A stretch of DNA of 64,000 nucleotides from Rhodococcus sp. 14-1411-2a (GTDB taxonomy: Bacteria; Actinomycetota; Actinomycetes; Mycobacteriales; Mycobacteriaceae): NCBI RefSeq assembly GCF_002259485.1, contig NZ_NPGA01000020.1, forward strand, positions 620,001-684,000, in the 5' to 3' direction. The notes under the pieces were generated by a model. The model was not told where the DNA came from, ran no database searches, and saw nothing but the letters and a program-made list of their open reading frames with translations. Positions 20,439 to 29,658 of this stretch are shown here, one piece after another. A program made the translations under genes and the position numbers. The first letter of the stretch is position 1. Each line of letters begins with the position of its first letter.

Positions 20439-21293
20439 GTGACAACTTTCATGGAGACACCTGTGGCATCCGGCGTTGCCCCGGACCGAGCCCGGTCCTG
20501 GCTGCTGGTGCCGGCCACCAAGCCCGAGACCTTCGGCGACGCCGTCGCGTCGGGAGTCGATGCCGTCATCCTCGACATCGAGGACGCAGTCGCTCCGGCC
20601 AAGAAGCCGGCCGCGCGCGAGGCCGTCGTGCAGTGGCTCGGCGAAGGAAACTCTGCGTGGGTACGCATCAACGATGCAACGACGCCGTATTGGGCCGATG
20701 ACCTCGCCGCGTTGTCCGGTCTGCCCGGACTGGTCGGCGTCATGCTCGCGAAGACCGAGAGTGGCGGTCAGGTCGAGGCCACAGCTGCTCGCCTGGCACC
20801 AGGCACTCCGATCCTGGCACTGGTCGAGTCCGCGATGGGCCTCGAAGCCGCGACGGAGATCGCCCGCGCAGAGTCGACCTTCCGTCTCGCTTTCGGCAGT
20901 GGCGACTTCCGCCGCGACACGGGTATGAGCGACGACCCGCTGGCTATGGCGTACCCCCGTTCACGCCTCGTCGTCTCCTCACGCGCAGCGCGCATTCCGG
21001 GACCGATCGACGGACCGACGCTGACGGCCAACGACAGCATCCTCGGACGCGACGCAGCTCTGACCCTGTCGATGGGCATGACGGGCAAGCTGTGCATGCA
21101 CTCGGAGCAGGCTGCCATCGTCAACCGCGAGCTCGCGCCGTCACCGACGGATGTGTCGTGGGCCCGTGACGTCATCGATGCCCTCGGTGCCGACGGCGCG
21201 CACGTCAAGGACGGAAGCGACCTGCCCCGCCTGGCGAAGGCGCTCAAGATCAACGAGCTGGCCGAGATCTTCGGGATTTCCGCCGCCTCCTGA
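20439..21293 (+). CDS. CitE-like HpcH/HpaI aldolase/lyase family protein
   Basis: A 284-residue TIM-barrel lyase. SWLLVPATKPE, then DAVILDIEDAV (metal-binding acidic residues) and LVESAMGLEAA match citrate lyase beta-like proteins. It lacks neighbouring citC, citD or citF genes, so it is the stand-alone type that acts on acyl-CoA thioesters such as malyl-CoA or citramalyl-CoA rather than citrate lyase itself. The start GTG 20439 follows GAGGAG with six bases between. It is convergent with the methyltransferase. Confidence 0.85.
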   Translation: MTTFMETPVASGVAPDRARSWLLVPATKPETFGDAVASGVDAVILDIEDAVAPAKKPAAREAVVQWLGEGNSAWVRINDATTPYWADDLAALSGLPGLVGVMLAKTESGGQVEATAARLAPGTPILALVESAMGLEAATEIARAESTFRLAFGSGDFRRDTGMSDDPLAMAYPRSRLVVSSRAARIPGPIDGPTLTANDSILGRDAALTLSMGMTGKLCMHSEQAAIVNRELAPSPTDVSWARDVIDALGADGAHVKDGSDLPRLAKALKINELAEIFGISAAS

Positions 21294-21339
21294 AATCACC
21301 TGGGGTCGAGGTGCGTTCGGCGAAAAGCCCATCGGCTCG

Positions 21340-22104
21340 CTAATGCAGCTCGATTCCGGTCGGTTTGTACCGGACGTGGACTCGATACCGCACGTCGAAC
21401 GAGACACCGTCCACCGACTTCGCGGCCTCACGTGCGACGCGTGGACCGAACTCGATTCCCAGCACATCGCGCAGCATGCGTCGATTCGGAAACGACCATC
21501 TCGTGTCGACACGGGTGAGTGCGAAACCCTGTGCCTCGAAGAACGCCTCGACTGTTGCCGGGTCGTAATGCGGCAGATCGGCCCGCATCCAATCCCCGTA
21601 CGGCAACGCGGTCGCGTCCAGATCCACGACGACCAACGCCCCTCCCGGCCCGAGCACGCGCATGGCGTCGACGATTCCCGGCCCGCAGCCCGGTCCGAAG
21701 AAGTACGCGGTGCGCGCATGGACGATGTCCACGGTGCCGTCGTCGATCGGGAGGGAATCCGCTTGGGCGATCTTCACCTCGACATTCGGCAGGTTCGCGA
21801 CTCGCAGTCTCGCCGCAGCAGCGAGTGGTTCGTGCGGCTCGACGCCTATCACCCGGTCCGCGTCGGCCGCGAACACCGGAAGATGAAAGCCGCTTCCGCA
21901 ACCGACGTCGACGACCGTCTTGGCCGTCCAGTCAGCCACCGAACGGATCGCGTCGAACAGAGCACCGTCGACGTCCTGAGCACGGTTCTCCGCCTCGTAC
22001 AGGTGAGGCCAGTTCCAGATGTTCGGGCTGGGAATCACCCCGGTGACTTCGCTGCGTACGCCCGAGAACAGTCTGCTCAGAGGAGAACGGTGAAGACGAG
22101 CCAT
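21340..22104 (-). CDS. Class I SAM-dependent methyltransferase
   Basis: A 254-residue methyltransferase with the SAM motif VVDVGCGSGFHLPVF (motif I), VIGVEPHE (acidic loop), and DIVHARTAYFFGPGC. The substrate is unknown; the fold is of the methyltransferase-11 type (small molecules, quinones or lipids). Its start overlaps the cdsA stop by 28 bases on the same strand, so the two are cotranslated. It lies outside the canonical cdsA-frr-pyrH cluster of other bacteria, so it may be an accessory partner. Confidence 0.87.
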   Translation of the reverse strand: MARLHRSPLSRLFSGVRSEVTGVIPSPNIWNWPHLYEAENRAQDVDGALFDAIRSVADWTAKTVVDVGCGSGFHLPVFAADADRVIGVEPHEPLAAAARLRVANLPNVEVKIAQADSLPIDDGTVDIVHARTAYFFGPGCGPGIVDAMRVLGPGGALVVVDLDATALPYGDWMRADLPHYDPATVEAFFEAQGFALTRVDTRWSFPNRRMLRDVLGIEFGPRVAREAAKSVDGVSFDVRYRVHVRYKPTGIELH

Positions 22105-22991
22105 GCCACGAACGCCGAGGGCAGCAGCGAATCGAGCCTGTCCATGATGCCGCCGTGGCCGGGCAGCAGGGTGCCCATGTCCTTGATGCGGAGGTCACGC
22201 TTGACCTGCGACTCGATCAGATCACCCAACGTGCCGGTCACCACCAGAACCACGCCGAGAAGGATGCCGATCATCGAGTTGGCCTCGAGGATGAGCGTCA
22301 CCGTCAGCAGACATCCGATGATGCAGAAGATGAGCGAACCGGCGAGCCCTTCCCATGACTTCTTCGGGCTGATGGCGGGTGCCATCGGATGCTTTCCGAA
22401 CAACACACCCGCGATGTATCCGCCGATGTCCGAGCACACGACGCCGATGACGAACACCAGGATGCGGCCTGCGCCGTTGTCCTGCAGCACCATCAAAACG
22501 GTGAACGAGGCCAGCAGCGGCAACCAACATGCCACGAGGACGGTGACGGAGAGTTCTTCGAGGTAGTTCTTCGGAGCGGTGCCGAATCCCTGCCGCAGCA
22601 GCAGCCACACCATGCACACCAGGACGGTGCCCACCGCCGCGCTGAGCACACCGACTGCCCCGAACGGCCAGCCGAGCCAGATCATCGCCTGACCGCCGAG
22701 GATCAGGGGGATGCGGGGCACGAGGACCCCACCCTCGCGCAGGCGCTTGGACACCTCGTAGGTAGCGACGGCCAACGCGACGGCCACCACGCCGATCCAC
22801 ACCAGCGGCACGAAGACCAGGACGAGAATCAGGCCGATTCCCAACGACCCGCCGACTCCGATCGCGGCAGGAAGATTACGACCTGCCTTGCCCGTCGACT
22901 TCGCTGCGGCGACCCCGGACGAGGCAGCGGGCGTACCGCTGCCCTCCTGCCGATCCGGTCCCACCACTGTCGTCATCTCCTCGAAATTCAT
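22077..22991 (-). CDS. cdsA: Phosphatidate cytidylyltransferase
   Basis: Membrane enzyme that makes CDP-diacylglycerol from phosphatidic acid and CTP, feeding all phospholipid and phosphatidylinositol synthesis. 304 residues: a hydrophilic N-terminus of about 45, then about eight helices, ending with the CDS signature (LRIKDMGTLLPGHGGIMDRL) near residue 270. It follows frr on the same strand. Confidence 0.95.
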   Translation of the reverse strand: MNFEEMTTVVGPDRQEGSGTPAASSGVAAAKSTGKAGRNLPAAIGVGGSLGIGLILVLVFVPLVWIGVVAVALAVATYEVSKRLREGGVLVPRIPLILGGQAMIWLGWPFGAVGVLSAAVGTVLVCMVWLLLRQGFGTAPKNYLEELSVTVLVACWLPLLASFTVLMVLQDNGAGRILVFVIGVVCSDIGGYIAGVLFGKHPMAPAISPKKSWEGLAGSLIFCIIGCLLTVTLILEANSMIGILLGVVLVVTGTLGDLIESQVKRDLRIKDMGTLLPGHGGIMDRLDSLLPSAFVAWLVFTVLL

Positions 22992-23027
22992 CGTCGTCCG
23001 TCGCGAAAAGCAGCTGTCGAGGTCGGG

Positions 23028-23585
23028 TCAGACCTCCATCAGCTCGCCCTCTTTACGCTTGACGAGTTCGTCCACGGAAGCGGTGTACTTGGCAGTGGTC
23101 TTGTCCAGATCGTTCTCGGCGCGGACGACCTCGTCCTCGCCTGCTTCGCCGTCCTTCTGAATGCGCTTGAGCTCTTCCATCGTCTTCCGGCGAACGTTGC
23201 GAATCGATACCTTCGCGTCCTCGCCCTTGCCCTTGGCCTGCTTGACGAATTCGCGGCGACGTTCCTCGGTGAGCTGCGGAACTCCGATTCGAATGAGGTT
23301 GCCGTCGTTGGTGGGATTGACACCGAGATCGGAGTTGCGAATGGCGGTTTCGATCGGTCCCAGCTGATTGGACTCGTACGGCTTGATGACCACGAGGCGC
23401 GCTTCGGGGACGCTGATACTTGCCAGCTGAGTGATCGGTGTCGGAGCACCGTAGTACTCGATGACGATGCGGGAGAACATCCCGGGGTTGGCACGTCCGG
23501 TGCGAATCGAGGACAGATCGTCACGTGCAACCGATACGGCCTTTTCCATCTTCTCTTCGGCATCGAAGAGAGCTTCGTCAATCAC
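23028..23585 (-). CDS. frr: Ribosome recycling factor
   Basis: A 185-residue, two-domain, tRNA-shaped protein that with EF-G releases ribosomes after termination. [17 protein letters not shown] starts the helical domain; [13 protein letters not shown] and the C-terminal [20 protein letters not shown] are typical. Standard length, GTG start. It sits between pyrH and cdsA, as in nearly all bacteria. Confidence 0.97.
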   Translation of the reverse strand: MIDEALFDAEEKMEKAVSVARDDLSSIRTGRANPGMFSRIVIEYYGAPTPITQLASISVPEARLVVIKPYESNQLGPIETAIRNSDLGVNPTNDGNLIRIGVPQLTEERRREFVKQAKGKGEDAKVSIRNVRRKTMEELKRIQKDGEAGEDEVVRAENDLDKTTAKYTASVDELVKRKEGELMEV

Positions 23586-23640
23586 GATCTGTCCTCCATC
23601 GTCTTCGTCTTCGATTTGCTCACGTCACTGTCGGCAACGA

Positions 23641-24369
23641 TCACGACGTGACCAGCGTGCCGATCTTCTCACCGGAAACGGCGCGAGCGATATTTCCCTG
23701 AATCAGCAAATTGAACACCAGCATCGGCATCTGATTGTCCATGCACAGACTGAAGGCCGTCGCATCGGCAACCTTGAGTCCCTGTTCGATGGCCTCGCGG
23801 TGCGTGATGGTGTCGAACATCGTCGCATCGGGGTCCAGTCGCGGATCGGCCGAATACACGCCGTCGACCGCCTTGGCCATCAACAACACCTCGGCACCGA
23901 TTTCCAGCGCGCGCTGCGCAGCCGTGGTGTCGGTGGAGAAGTACGGCATACCCATGCCGGCTCCGAAGATCACCACGCGCCCCTTCTCCAGATGACGTCG
24001 TGCGCGGAGCGGGAGGTACGGCTCTGCGACCTGACCCATCGTGATCGCGGTCTGCACCCTGGTGGCAACGCCTTGCTTCTCCAGGAAGTCCTGCAGCGCA
24101 AGACAATTCATGACGGTTCCGAGCATGCCCATGTAGTCCGAACGGGACCTGTCCATGCCGCGCTGCTGCAGTTCGGCACCACGGAAGAAATTGCCACCGC
24201 CGATCACCACTGCGACCTGGACCCCGGTGGCCACCACCTCGGCGATCTGTTCGGCAACGTTGTTCACGACATCCGGATCGAGACCGACCTGGCCGCCTCC
24301 GAACATCTCCCCACCCAGTTTGAGCATCACGCGTCGGAACCCGGGACGGTCAGGGGCCGGATCGGTCAT
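23641..24369 (-). CDS. pyrH: UMP kinase
   Basis: Amino-acid-kinase-fold enzyme that phosphorylates UMP to UDP. 242 residues from ATG 24369, preceded by GAGGAG; the open frame continues upstream but without a ribosome-binding site. [12 protein letters not shown] is the phosphate-binding N-terminus, and [13 protein letters not shown] and [11 protein letters not shown] are further signatures. The UMP kinase of this family is a hexamer regulated by GTP and UTP. Confidence 0.96.
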   Translation of the reverse strand: MTDPAPDRPGFRRVMLKLGGEMFGGGQVGLDPDVVNNVAEQIAEVVATGVQVAVVIGGGNFFRGAELQQRGMDRSRSDYMGMLGTVMNCLALQDFLEKQGVATRVQTAITMGQVAEPYLPLRARRHLEKGRVVIFGAGMGMPYFSTDTTAAQRALEIGAEVLLMAKAVDGVYSADPRLDPDATMFDTITHREAIEQGLKVADATAFSLCMDNQMPMLVFNLLIQGNIARAVSGEKIGTLVTS

Positions 24370-24480
24370 AGCTCTCCTCGGTACTCGTCGAACACTACGG
24401 TTTCCTCTCGGATCATCCTGCCCTATCGAGGCCCGGGTGGTGGACAGGGCTCCGGCCTGCACACCCACCTGCCCCGCGCA

Positions 24481-24527
24481 CGAGCGATGCCGCCCACTCG
24501 ATGGAATCGAATGAACGGCATCGCTCG
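24481..24527 (-). terminator. Hairpin downstream of tsf
   Basis: A perfect 12-base inverted repeat CGAGCGATGCCG/CGGCATCGCTCG with a 23-base loop that holds a second small hairpin (TCGAT-GGA-ATCGA). It lies 18 bases past the tsf stop, with no U-run, as is usual for actinobacterial terminators; it separates rpsB-tsf from pyrH. Confidence 0.6.
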
Positions 24528-24545
24528 ACCGAACCGGTGCGCAGA

Positions 24546-25370
24546 CTAGCTGGCACCGACCTCGAAGCGCGAGAAGCGGGTGATGGTGACGCCGGCCTCG
24601 TCGAGAATGGCCTTGACGGTCTTGTTGCCGTCCTGCACCGACTTCTGTTCGGTGAGAACGACGTCCTTGAAGAATCCGTTGACGCGACCTTCGACGATCT
24701 TCGGCAGTGCCTGTTCCGGCTTGCCTTCTTCGCGAGCGGTTTCCTCGGCGATGCGACGCTCGGCGGCCACCAGGTCCTCGGGGACCTCGTCGCGCGTGAC
24801 GTACTTGGCCTTGAGGGCGGCGATCTGCATCGCAGCTGCGCGCGCGGCATCGCCTGCGGCGTCGCCGTCACCGGTGTACTCGACGAGCACGCCCACGGCA
24901 GGCGGCAGGTCCGCGCTGCGCTTGTGCAGGTACGTCGCGGTGTTGCCGTCGTAGGACACGACGCGACGCAGCTCGAGCTTCTCGCCGATCTTGGCCGACA
25001 GCTCGTTCAGAGCCGTTTCGACAGTCTTGCCGTCGAGGTCGAGCGCCTTGAGGGCATCGACGTCGGCAGGCTTGCCTGCTGCAGCCGTCGCTGCAACGGA
25101 TGCGGCGAACGTCTGGAACTCGTCGTTCTTGGCCACGAAGTCGGTTTCGGAGTTGATCTCGACGAGCACTCCACCCTCGGCGACGACGAGGCCTTCGGCG
25201 GTGTTGCGCTCGGCGCGCTTGCCGACGTCCTTGGCACCCTTGATACGCAGGTACTCGACGGCCTTGTCGTAGTCGCCGTCGTTCTCGGCGAGCGCGTTCT
25301 TGCAGTCCATCATTCCGGAGCCGGTGAGCTCACGGAGCCGCTTGACGTCGGCGGCAGTGTAGTTCGCCAT
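24546..25370 (-). CDS. tsf: Elongation factor Ts
   Basis: Nucleotide exchange factor for EF-Tu, 274 residues. The N-terminal UBA-like domain [20 protein letters not shown] and the [11 protein letters not shown] signature are present; the core and dimerisation domains follow. It is downstream of rpsB with a hairpin between. Confidence 0.97.
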   Translation of the reverse strand: MANYTAADVKRLRELTGSGMMDCKNALAENDGDYDKAVEYLRIKGAKDVGKRAERNTAEGLVVAEGGVLVEINSETDFVAKNDEFQTFAASVAATAAAGKPADVDALKALDLDGKTVETALNELSAKIGEKLELRRVVSYDGNTATYLHKRSADLPPAVGVLVEYTGDGDAAGDAARAAAMQIAALKAKYVTRDEVPEDLVAAERRIAEETAREEGKPEQALPKIVEGRVNGFFKDVVLTEQKSVQDGNKTVKAILDEAGVTITRFSRFEVGAS

Positions 25371-25487
25371 CGTGGGCGAGCCTCCTCAAATGTCTGGGTA
25401 CGGGCGTTGACGAAAAATGCTGTTCTCAGGGCGTGATCGACGGACTCGTTGCGGAGCCGTGCCGACCTCGACCCTGACATACCGAAG

Positions 25488-25523
25488 CGGCCCCGGCCCA
25501 CCCCTGAGGGTGAACCGGGACCG
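25488..25523 (-). terminator. Hairpin in the rpsB-tsf spacer
   Basis: A 36-base imperfect hairpin (CACCC/GGGTG next to the loop, then CCGG/CCGG and CGG/CCG separated by two mismatched pairs) lies just past the rpsB stop. It has no U-run. It may attenuate read-through into tsf or protect the rpsB message. Confidence 0.45.
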
Positions 25524-25530
25524 AATTCGA

Positions 25531-26418
25531 TCAAGCCTGAGCGGCCGGTGCTTCTTCTGCTGCCGGTGCTTCTGCTGCCGGGGCATCGGCTGCGGGAGCG
25601 TCCGCTGCCGGGGCGTCCGCTGCGGGAGCCTCTGCTGCCGGTGAAGCCTGAGCGAGCTGCTCGAGCTCCCACTCGGCGAGGGGCTCGCCTGCGCCGACCT
25701 CGGGCTTGGCGTCGGATGCAGTGTTCTGACCTGCTCGCGCCTGCACGCCCTCGGCGACTGCGGATGCGACGACCTTGGTCAGCAGCGCAGCGGAACGGAT
25801 CGCGTCGTCGTTACCCGGGATCGGGTAATCGACCACGTCGGGATCGCAGTTGGTGTCGAGGATCGCGATGACCGGGATGTTCAGCTTGCGAGCCTCGGCA
25901 ACCGCGAGGTGCTCCTTGTTGGTGTCGACGATCCAGATGGCCGACGGAACCTTGGACATGTCCCGGATGCCACCGAGGGTGCGGTCGAGCTTGGTCATCT
26001 CACGCGTGAGCATGAGGATTTCCTTCTTGGTGCGTCCCTCGAAGCCACCGGTCTGCTCCATGGCCTCGAGCTCCTTGAGGCGGAGCAGACGCTTGTGCAC
26101 CGTCTGGAAGTTGGTGAGCATGCCACCGAGCCAGCGCTGGTTCACGTAGGGCATGCCCACGCGGGTTGCCTCAGCGGCGATGGACTCCTGCGCCTGCTTC
26201 TTGGTGCCGACGAACAGAACCGTGCCGTTGTGGGCGACGGTCTCCTTGACGAACTCGTAGGCCTTGTCGATGAAGGTCAGAGTCTGCTGCAAGTCGATGA
26301 TGTAGATGCCGTTGCGGTCGGTGAAGATGAATCGCTTCATCTTCGGGTTCCAGCGACGGGTCTGGTGTCCGAAGTGTGTGCCGCTGTCGAGCAGCTGCTT
26401 CATTGTTACTACAGCCAT
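25531..26418 (-). CDS. rpsB: 30S ribosomal protein S2
   Basis: 295 residues. The S2 core ([19 protein letters not shown] at the start; [33 protein letters not shown] segment) fills the first 230; the last 60 are an acidic, then alanine-proline-rich tail absent from E. coli S2. The start is ATG 26418. S2 and EF-Ts are usually cotranscribed, and S2 often represses its own message; its 5' region (26419-26764) is long enough to hold such a site. Confidence 0.97.
   Translation of the reverse strand: MAVVTMKQLLDSGTHFGHQTRRWNPKMKRFIFTDRNGIYIIDLQQTLTFIDKAYEFVKETVAHNGTVLFVGTKKQAQESIAAEATRVGMPYVNQRWLGGMLTNFQTVHKRLLRLKELEAMEQTGGFEGRTKKEILMLTREMTKLDRTLGGIRDMSKVPSAIWIVDTNKEHLAVAEARKLNIPVIAILDTNCDPDVVDYPIPGNDDAIRSAALLTKVVASAVAEGVQARAGQNTASDAKPEVGAGEPLAEWELEQLAQASPAAEAPAADAPAADAPAADAPAAEAPAAEEAPAAQA
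25534..25644 (-). repeat. In-frame 15-base repeats coding the S2 tail
   Basis: The last 37 codons of rpsB are imperfect copies of a 15-base unit coding (D/E)APAA, about six copies. Repeat-number change would not break the frame. Probably a disordered extension of S2. Confidence 0.7.
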
Positions 26419-26626
26419 GGCTGAAGAACTCTCTTTCGATGGTGCGGTTGACGCAGAGTGTCGGTGACCTCTGCCCTGGCGCCCGCTGAAGTTGCCGGAC
26501 CCGACATCACGAAGATCTCGGGACCGCCGACAACCGGTTCTCGTATCGGTGATTCTGCGCGAGGCAGACGATGCGATGACGCGGACGCGCGAAGTCGACC
26601 CGTGCACGCACAGGCCGCAAGTGACG

Positions 26627-26656
26627 AGTGTAGACCTGCCACGTCCCCCGTCATAA
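26627..26656 (-). promoter_or_regulatory. Candidate rpsB promoter
   Basis: TTATGA (26656-26651), 18 bases, TACACT (26632-26627) on the minus strand. The -10 is good (TAnnnT); the -35 is weak. A TTGACA lies at 26673-26668 but without a matching -10. It would give a 5' leader of about 200 bases. Confidence 0.35.
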
Positions 26657-26687
26657 CCAGGCCCGACTGTCAAGGGATTCCGATGCC

Positions 26688-26714
26688 TGTGGACAAAGAA
26701 ACTTCTTGTCCACA
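26688..26714. promoter_or_regulatory. Inverted pair of DnaA boxes
   Basis: TGTGGACAA (26688-26696) and TTGTCCACA (26706-26714) are perfect inverted copies with nine bases between. TTGTCCACA is the DnaA box form preferred in mycobacteria and Streptomyces. The pair lies between divergent rpsB and the secreted M23 gene, upstream of the candidate rpsB promoter. No other origin features are present, so this is not oriC. Function inferred. Confidence 0.5.
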
Positions 26715-26764
26715 AATCGCGTCCGGGTTCGTTCGATTGCTCATATCCACGACATGGTCGACGG

Positions 26765-27262
26765 GTGAACATCTCTCTCGCGCTCCGCGCACTCGCGGTG
26801 TGCCTCGTCACCGCGGTAACGATCTCGACGCCGGTCGCCTCGGCGCAGCCAGGCGCATTCGCCTGGCCGCTGCAGCCGAAACCGCAGGTCGTCACCCCGT
26901 TCGACCGTCCCGAGCAGAACTGGCTGCCCGGCCACCGTGGTGTCGACCTCGCCGCCCGCGAGGGCCAGTCGGTTCTCGCCGTCGCCGACGGAATCGTGGT
27001 GTACGCCGGGTCGGTCGCGGGAAAGCCCGTCGTATCGGTCGATCATCCGGGCGGACTGAGATCGACGTACGAACCGGTGTCGGCGTCGGTTGCCGTCGGC
27101 ACGCGGGTTCGGCGAGGGACCGTGCTGGGTTCGGTGACATCGGGGCACGAGGGCTGCTCGTCGACGTGCCTTCACTGGGGCATCAGACGTGGCCGGGACT
27201 ACCTCGATCCCACGGCGACGGTGCGCGCAAGCCCGATCAGGTTGAAACCCCTCGACGAATGA
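26765..27262 (+). CDS. Secreted M23-family peptidoglycan hydrolase-like protein
   Basis: A 165-residue protein with a Sec signal (hydrophobic stretch then ASAQP, cleavage near residue 27) and a LytM domain. GHRGVDLAA gives the first His and Asp ligands and CLHWGIR the HxG-type ligand (here HWG in place of HxH). Other M23 enzymes use HxxxD and HxH, so zinc binding may be altered. GTG start. It corresponds in place and type to Rv2891. Confidence 0.85.
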   Translation: MNISLALRALAVCLVTAVTISTPVASAQPGAFAWPLQPKPQVVTPFDRPEQNWLPGHRGVDLAAREGQSVLAVADGIVVYAGSVAGKPVVSVDHPGGLRSTYEPVSASVAVGTRVRRGTVLGSVTSGHEGCSSTCLHWGIRRGRDYLDPTATVRASPIRLKPLDE

Positions 27263-27275
27263 CGGCAGATGACCG

Positions 27276-28553
27276 TCAGCGCTGGGTGCCGGAATGCCTG
27301 CCGGACGCCGCAGGAAAATCGTCGGCCACCATCGCGGCGAGCTCGACGAACGCGCTTCGAGTCTGGGGACGCAACAGGTCGAGGTCGACCACGGCACCCT
27401 CGGCCAGGTGTTCGTCGAACGGAATCACCAGCACAGCACGGCAGCGCTCGAGAAAGTGCTGTTGCAGCAGGTTCATGTCCACCGCCGACGAACCCGGGCG
27501 AACCGAACTGATCACCACGACGGTCCGCTCCACCAGATGTCCGTAGCCGTGCAATTCCAACCAGTCCAGCGTCGCCGCAGCACTGCGCGCGCCGTCGACT
27601 GCAGGCGAGCTGACCAGAACCAGTGCGTTCGCCAGTTGCAGCACCCCGTTCATCGCCGAGTGCATGATCCCGGTACCGCAGTCGGTCAGGATCAGGTTGT
27701 AGTACACCTGCAACATGTCGATGACGGCGCGGTAGTCCTCCTCGCCGAACATCTCCGACGCTGCGGGATCGCGCTCGCCTGCCAACACTTCGAGTCGACT
27801 CGGTGCTTGCGAGGTGTGCTCGCGGATGTCGGAGTAACGACGAATGTGTGGTGCCGCGGCGAGCAGATCACGCACGGTCGACGACGTCTGCCGCGGAACT
27901 CGCTCACCCAGGGTGCCGAAGTCGGGGTTCGCGTCCACGGCGATGACGCAATCTCCGCGCAGCGACGCGAAAGTCGAACCGAGACCCAGCGTGGTCGTCG
28001 TCTTGCCGACGCCACCCTTGAGCGACAGAAACGCGATCCGGTAGTCGCCGAGCACCGGCTGCCGAATACGTTCGACCTGGTTTCGGTACCGCTCTTCCGC
28101 CGTCGATTCGCCGGGGTTGATGACTCCGCCGGTGAGTCGGTGCACTCCTCGCCGCCAACCGGAGTTCGACGCTCGCTTGGGACGCTTGAGCAACGAATCC
28201 GCGCCCAGATCCTGACTGTTGGGTCGGTAGGCGTTGGGTGCCCCCGACCACGGTTGCGGCGACCACCGATCCGGCTGCGTTCGCGAATCCTCGGTGTGTG
28301 GCGGTACCGGCAGGTACCGGTCCGGCTGCGCTGCCGGCGGCCCTGGCTCGAGCGGCACCGGCGGGCTGTACCTCGGCGGCAACGGCTGTCGGTCGCCCGA
28401 GTCGGGCGTCTGCCAGGGTGGAGGTTGCCGAGGCGTCGAACGAGGAGTGGACATCGAGCCCGACGATACGGGCCCGCTGCCGTTGTCGCGTGCGTTGTCC
28501 GATCGCCCAGGGGGATTCCGATGGTCGGCGGCCGAGCCGTCGCGGACATGCAT
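27276..28553 (-). CDS. ParA/MinD-like ATPase with proline-rich N-terminus
   Basis: The C-terminal 250 residues are a ParA/MinD-type ATPase: deviant Walker A LKGGVGKTTTT, then VIAVDANPD, and LILTDCGTGIMHSAMNG. The N-terminal 180 residues are rich in Pro, Arg and Gln and probably disordered, a layout seen in EspI-like ATPases of type VII secretion loci and other actinobacterial ParA-like proteins. No ESX gene is nearby. The start is uncertain (28553 preferred; 28457 possible); neither has a strong ribosome-binding site. It is downstream of xerC, to which its transcription may be tied. Confidence 0.82.
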   Translation of the reverse strand: MHVRDGSAADHRNPPGRSDNARDNGSGPVSSGSMSTPRSTPRQPPPWQTPDSGDRQPLPPRYSPPVPLEPGPPAAQPDRYLPVPPHTEDSRTQPDRWSPQPWSGAPNAYRPNSQDLGADSLLKRPKRASNSGWRRGVHRLTGGVINPGESTAEERYRNQVERIRQPVLGDYRIAFLSLKGGVGKTTTTLGLGSTFASLRGDCVIAVDANPDFGTLGERVPRQTSSTVRDLLAAAPHIRRYSDIREHTSQAPSRLEVLAGERDPAASEMFGEEDYRAVIDMLQVYYNLILTDCGTGIMHSAMNGVLQLANALVLVSSPAVDGARSAAATLDWLELHGYGHLVERTVVVISSVRPGSSAVDMNLLQQHFLERCRAVLVIPFDEHLAEGAVVDLDLLRPQTRSAFVELAAMVADDFPAASGRHSGTQR

Positions 28554-28662
28554 GGACCACGTTTCCGAAGTACCTTGCGGTCGGTCGCGGTCCACGGTCC
28601 CCCGTATTCGGTGTCGTAAGTCGTCCACGACGCTACCAAACGTTGCGCCGCCGACGCTCGGC

Positions 28663-29589
28663 TCATGCCCGGGGATGAGCCTGATCGTGCACGGCACGCA
28701 GCCGTTCCACCGACACGTGTGTGTAGATCTGGGTGGTCGCCAAAGAGGCGTGGCCGAGCAGCTCCTGCACCACTCTCAGATCGGCCCCACCTTCGAGCAG
28801 ATGTGTCGCTGCGGTGTGGCGCAGGCCGTGCGGACCGAGGCTGGGACCACCGGGGACGGTGTCGAGTACCTCGTGCACCGCCGTTCTGGCCTGCCGTTGA
28901 TCGAGCCGTCCACCTCGCCGTCCCAGCAGCAATGCCGCACCGGATCGATCGGAGGCCAGTTCGGGCCTGCCGCTGACCAGCCAGTTCTCGACCGCATGCG
29001 CTGCCGGCGCACCGTACGGTGCCGAGCGTTCCTTGTTGCCCTTGCCGAGCACACGGATCAAGCGACGCTCGGTGTCCACGTCGTCGACGTCGAGTCCGCA
29101 CAGCTCCCCCACGCGCACCCCGGTCGCGTACAGCAACTCGACGATGAGCCTGTCCCTCAGCGCGATGGGGTCGAGCTCGGCGGCACCCGATTCGGCCGCG
29201 GCCAGCGCGTGCTCCGCCTGGCTGTGGCGAAGAACACCGGGCAGCGTGCGGTGGCCGGCCGGACCGGCCAACCGTTCCGCCGGTGCCACCGCCACCGCTC
29301 CCACCCGTTCGAGCCACTTCCCGAACGTCCTCGCCGACGAGGTGCGTCTCGCCATCGAGGTCCTGGCGGATCCGGCGGCCGAGTGCGTGGCCAACCACGA
29401 GCGCACCGCGCGGAGGTCGAGGTCGGCGATGGTCGCATCCGGCGAGCACTCCGCGAAGTGCGCGAGCAACGAACGAGCGTCCGAGACGTAGGCCCGAATG
29501 GTGTGCTCGGATCGCTCTCGACCGAGTCGAAGATGCTCGGCGAACTCCTCGACGTGAATGCCGAGGTGAGGCGGCAGCGAATCGGTCAT
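28663..29589 (-). CDS. xerC: Tyrosine recombinase XerC
   Basis: Resolves chromosome dimers at dif with XerD. 308 residues: an N-terminal SAM-like domain, then a catalytic domain with Arg in [13 protein letters not shown], Lys in VLGKGNKER, the HxxR in [15 protein letters not shown], a later His in [16 protein letters not shown] and the Tyr in the same segment. It occupies the place of Rv2894c, next to viuB. Confidence 0.93.
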   Translation of the reverse strand: MTDSLPPHLGIHVEEFAEHLRLGRERSEHTIRAYVSDARSLLAHFAECSPDATIADLDLRAVRSWLATHSAAGSARTSMARRTSSARTFGKWLERVGAVAVAPAERLAGPAGHRTLPGVLRHSQAEHALAAAESGAAELDPIALRDRLIVELLYATGVRVGELCGLDVDDVDTERRLIRVLGKGNKERSAPYGAPAAHAVENWLVSGRPELASDRSGAALLLGRRGGRLDQRQARTAVHEVLDTVPGGPSLGPHGLRHTAATHLLEGGADLRVVQELLGHASLATTQIYTHVSVERLRAVHDQAHPRA

Positions 29590-29658
29590 CGGGTCAGCTT
29601 GGGCTCTGGCAGGCCGCGCGACAACCGGACACGCCGTTCGGGGTGGGTCGTCGCGGGA

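Noticed and set aside
26419-26764. Replication origin at the DnaA boxes
   Set aside because: Only two boxes, no AT-rich unwinding region, and no dnaA, dnaN or rpmH nearby.
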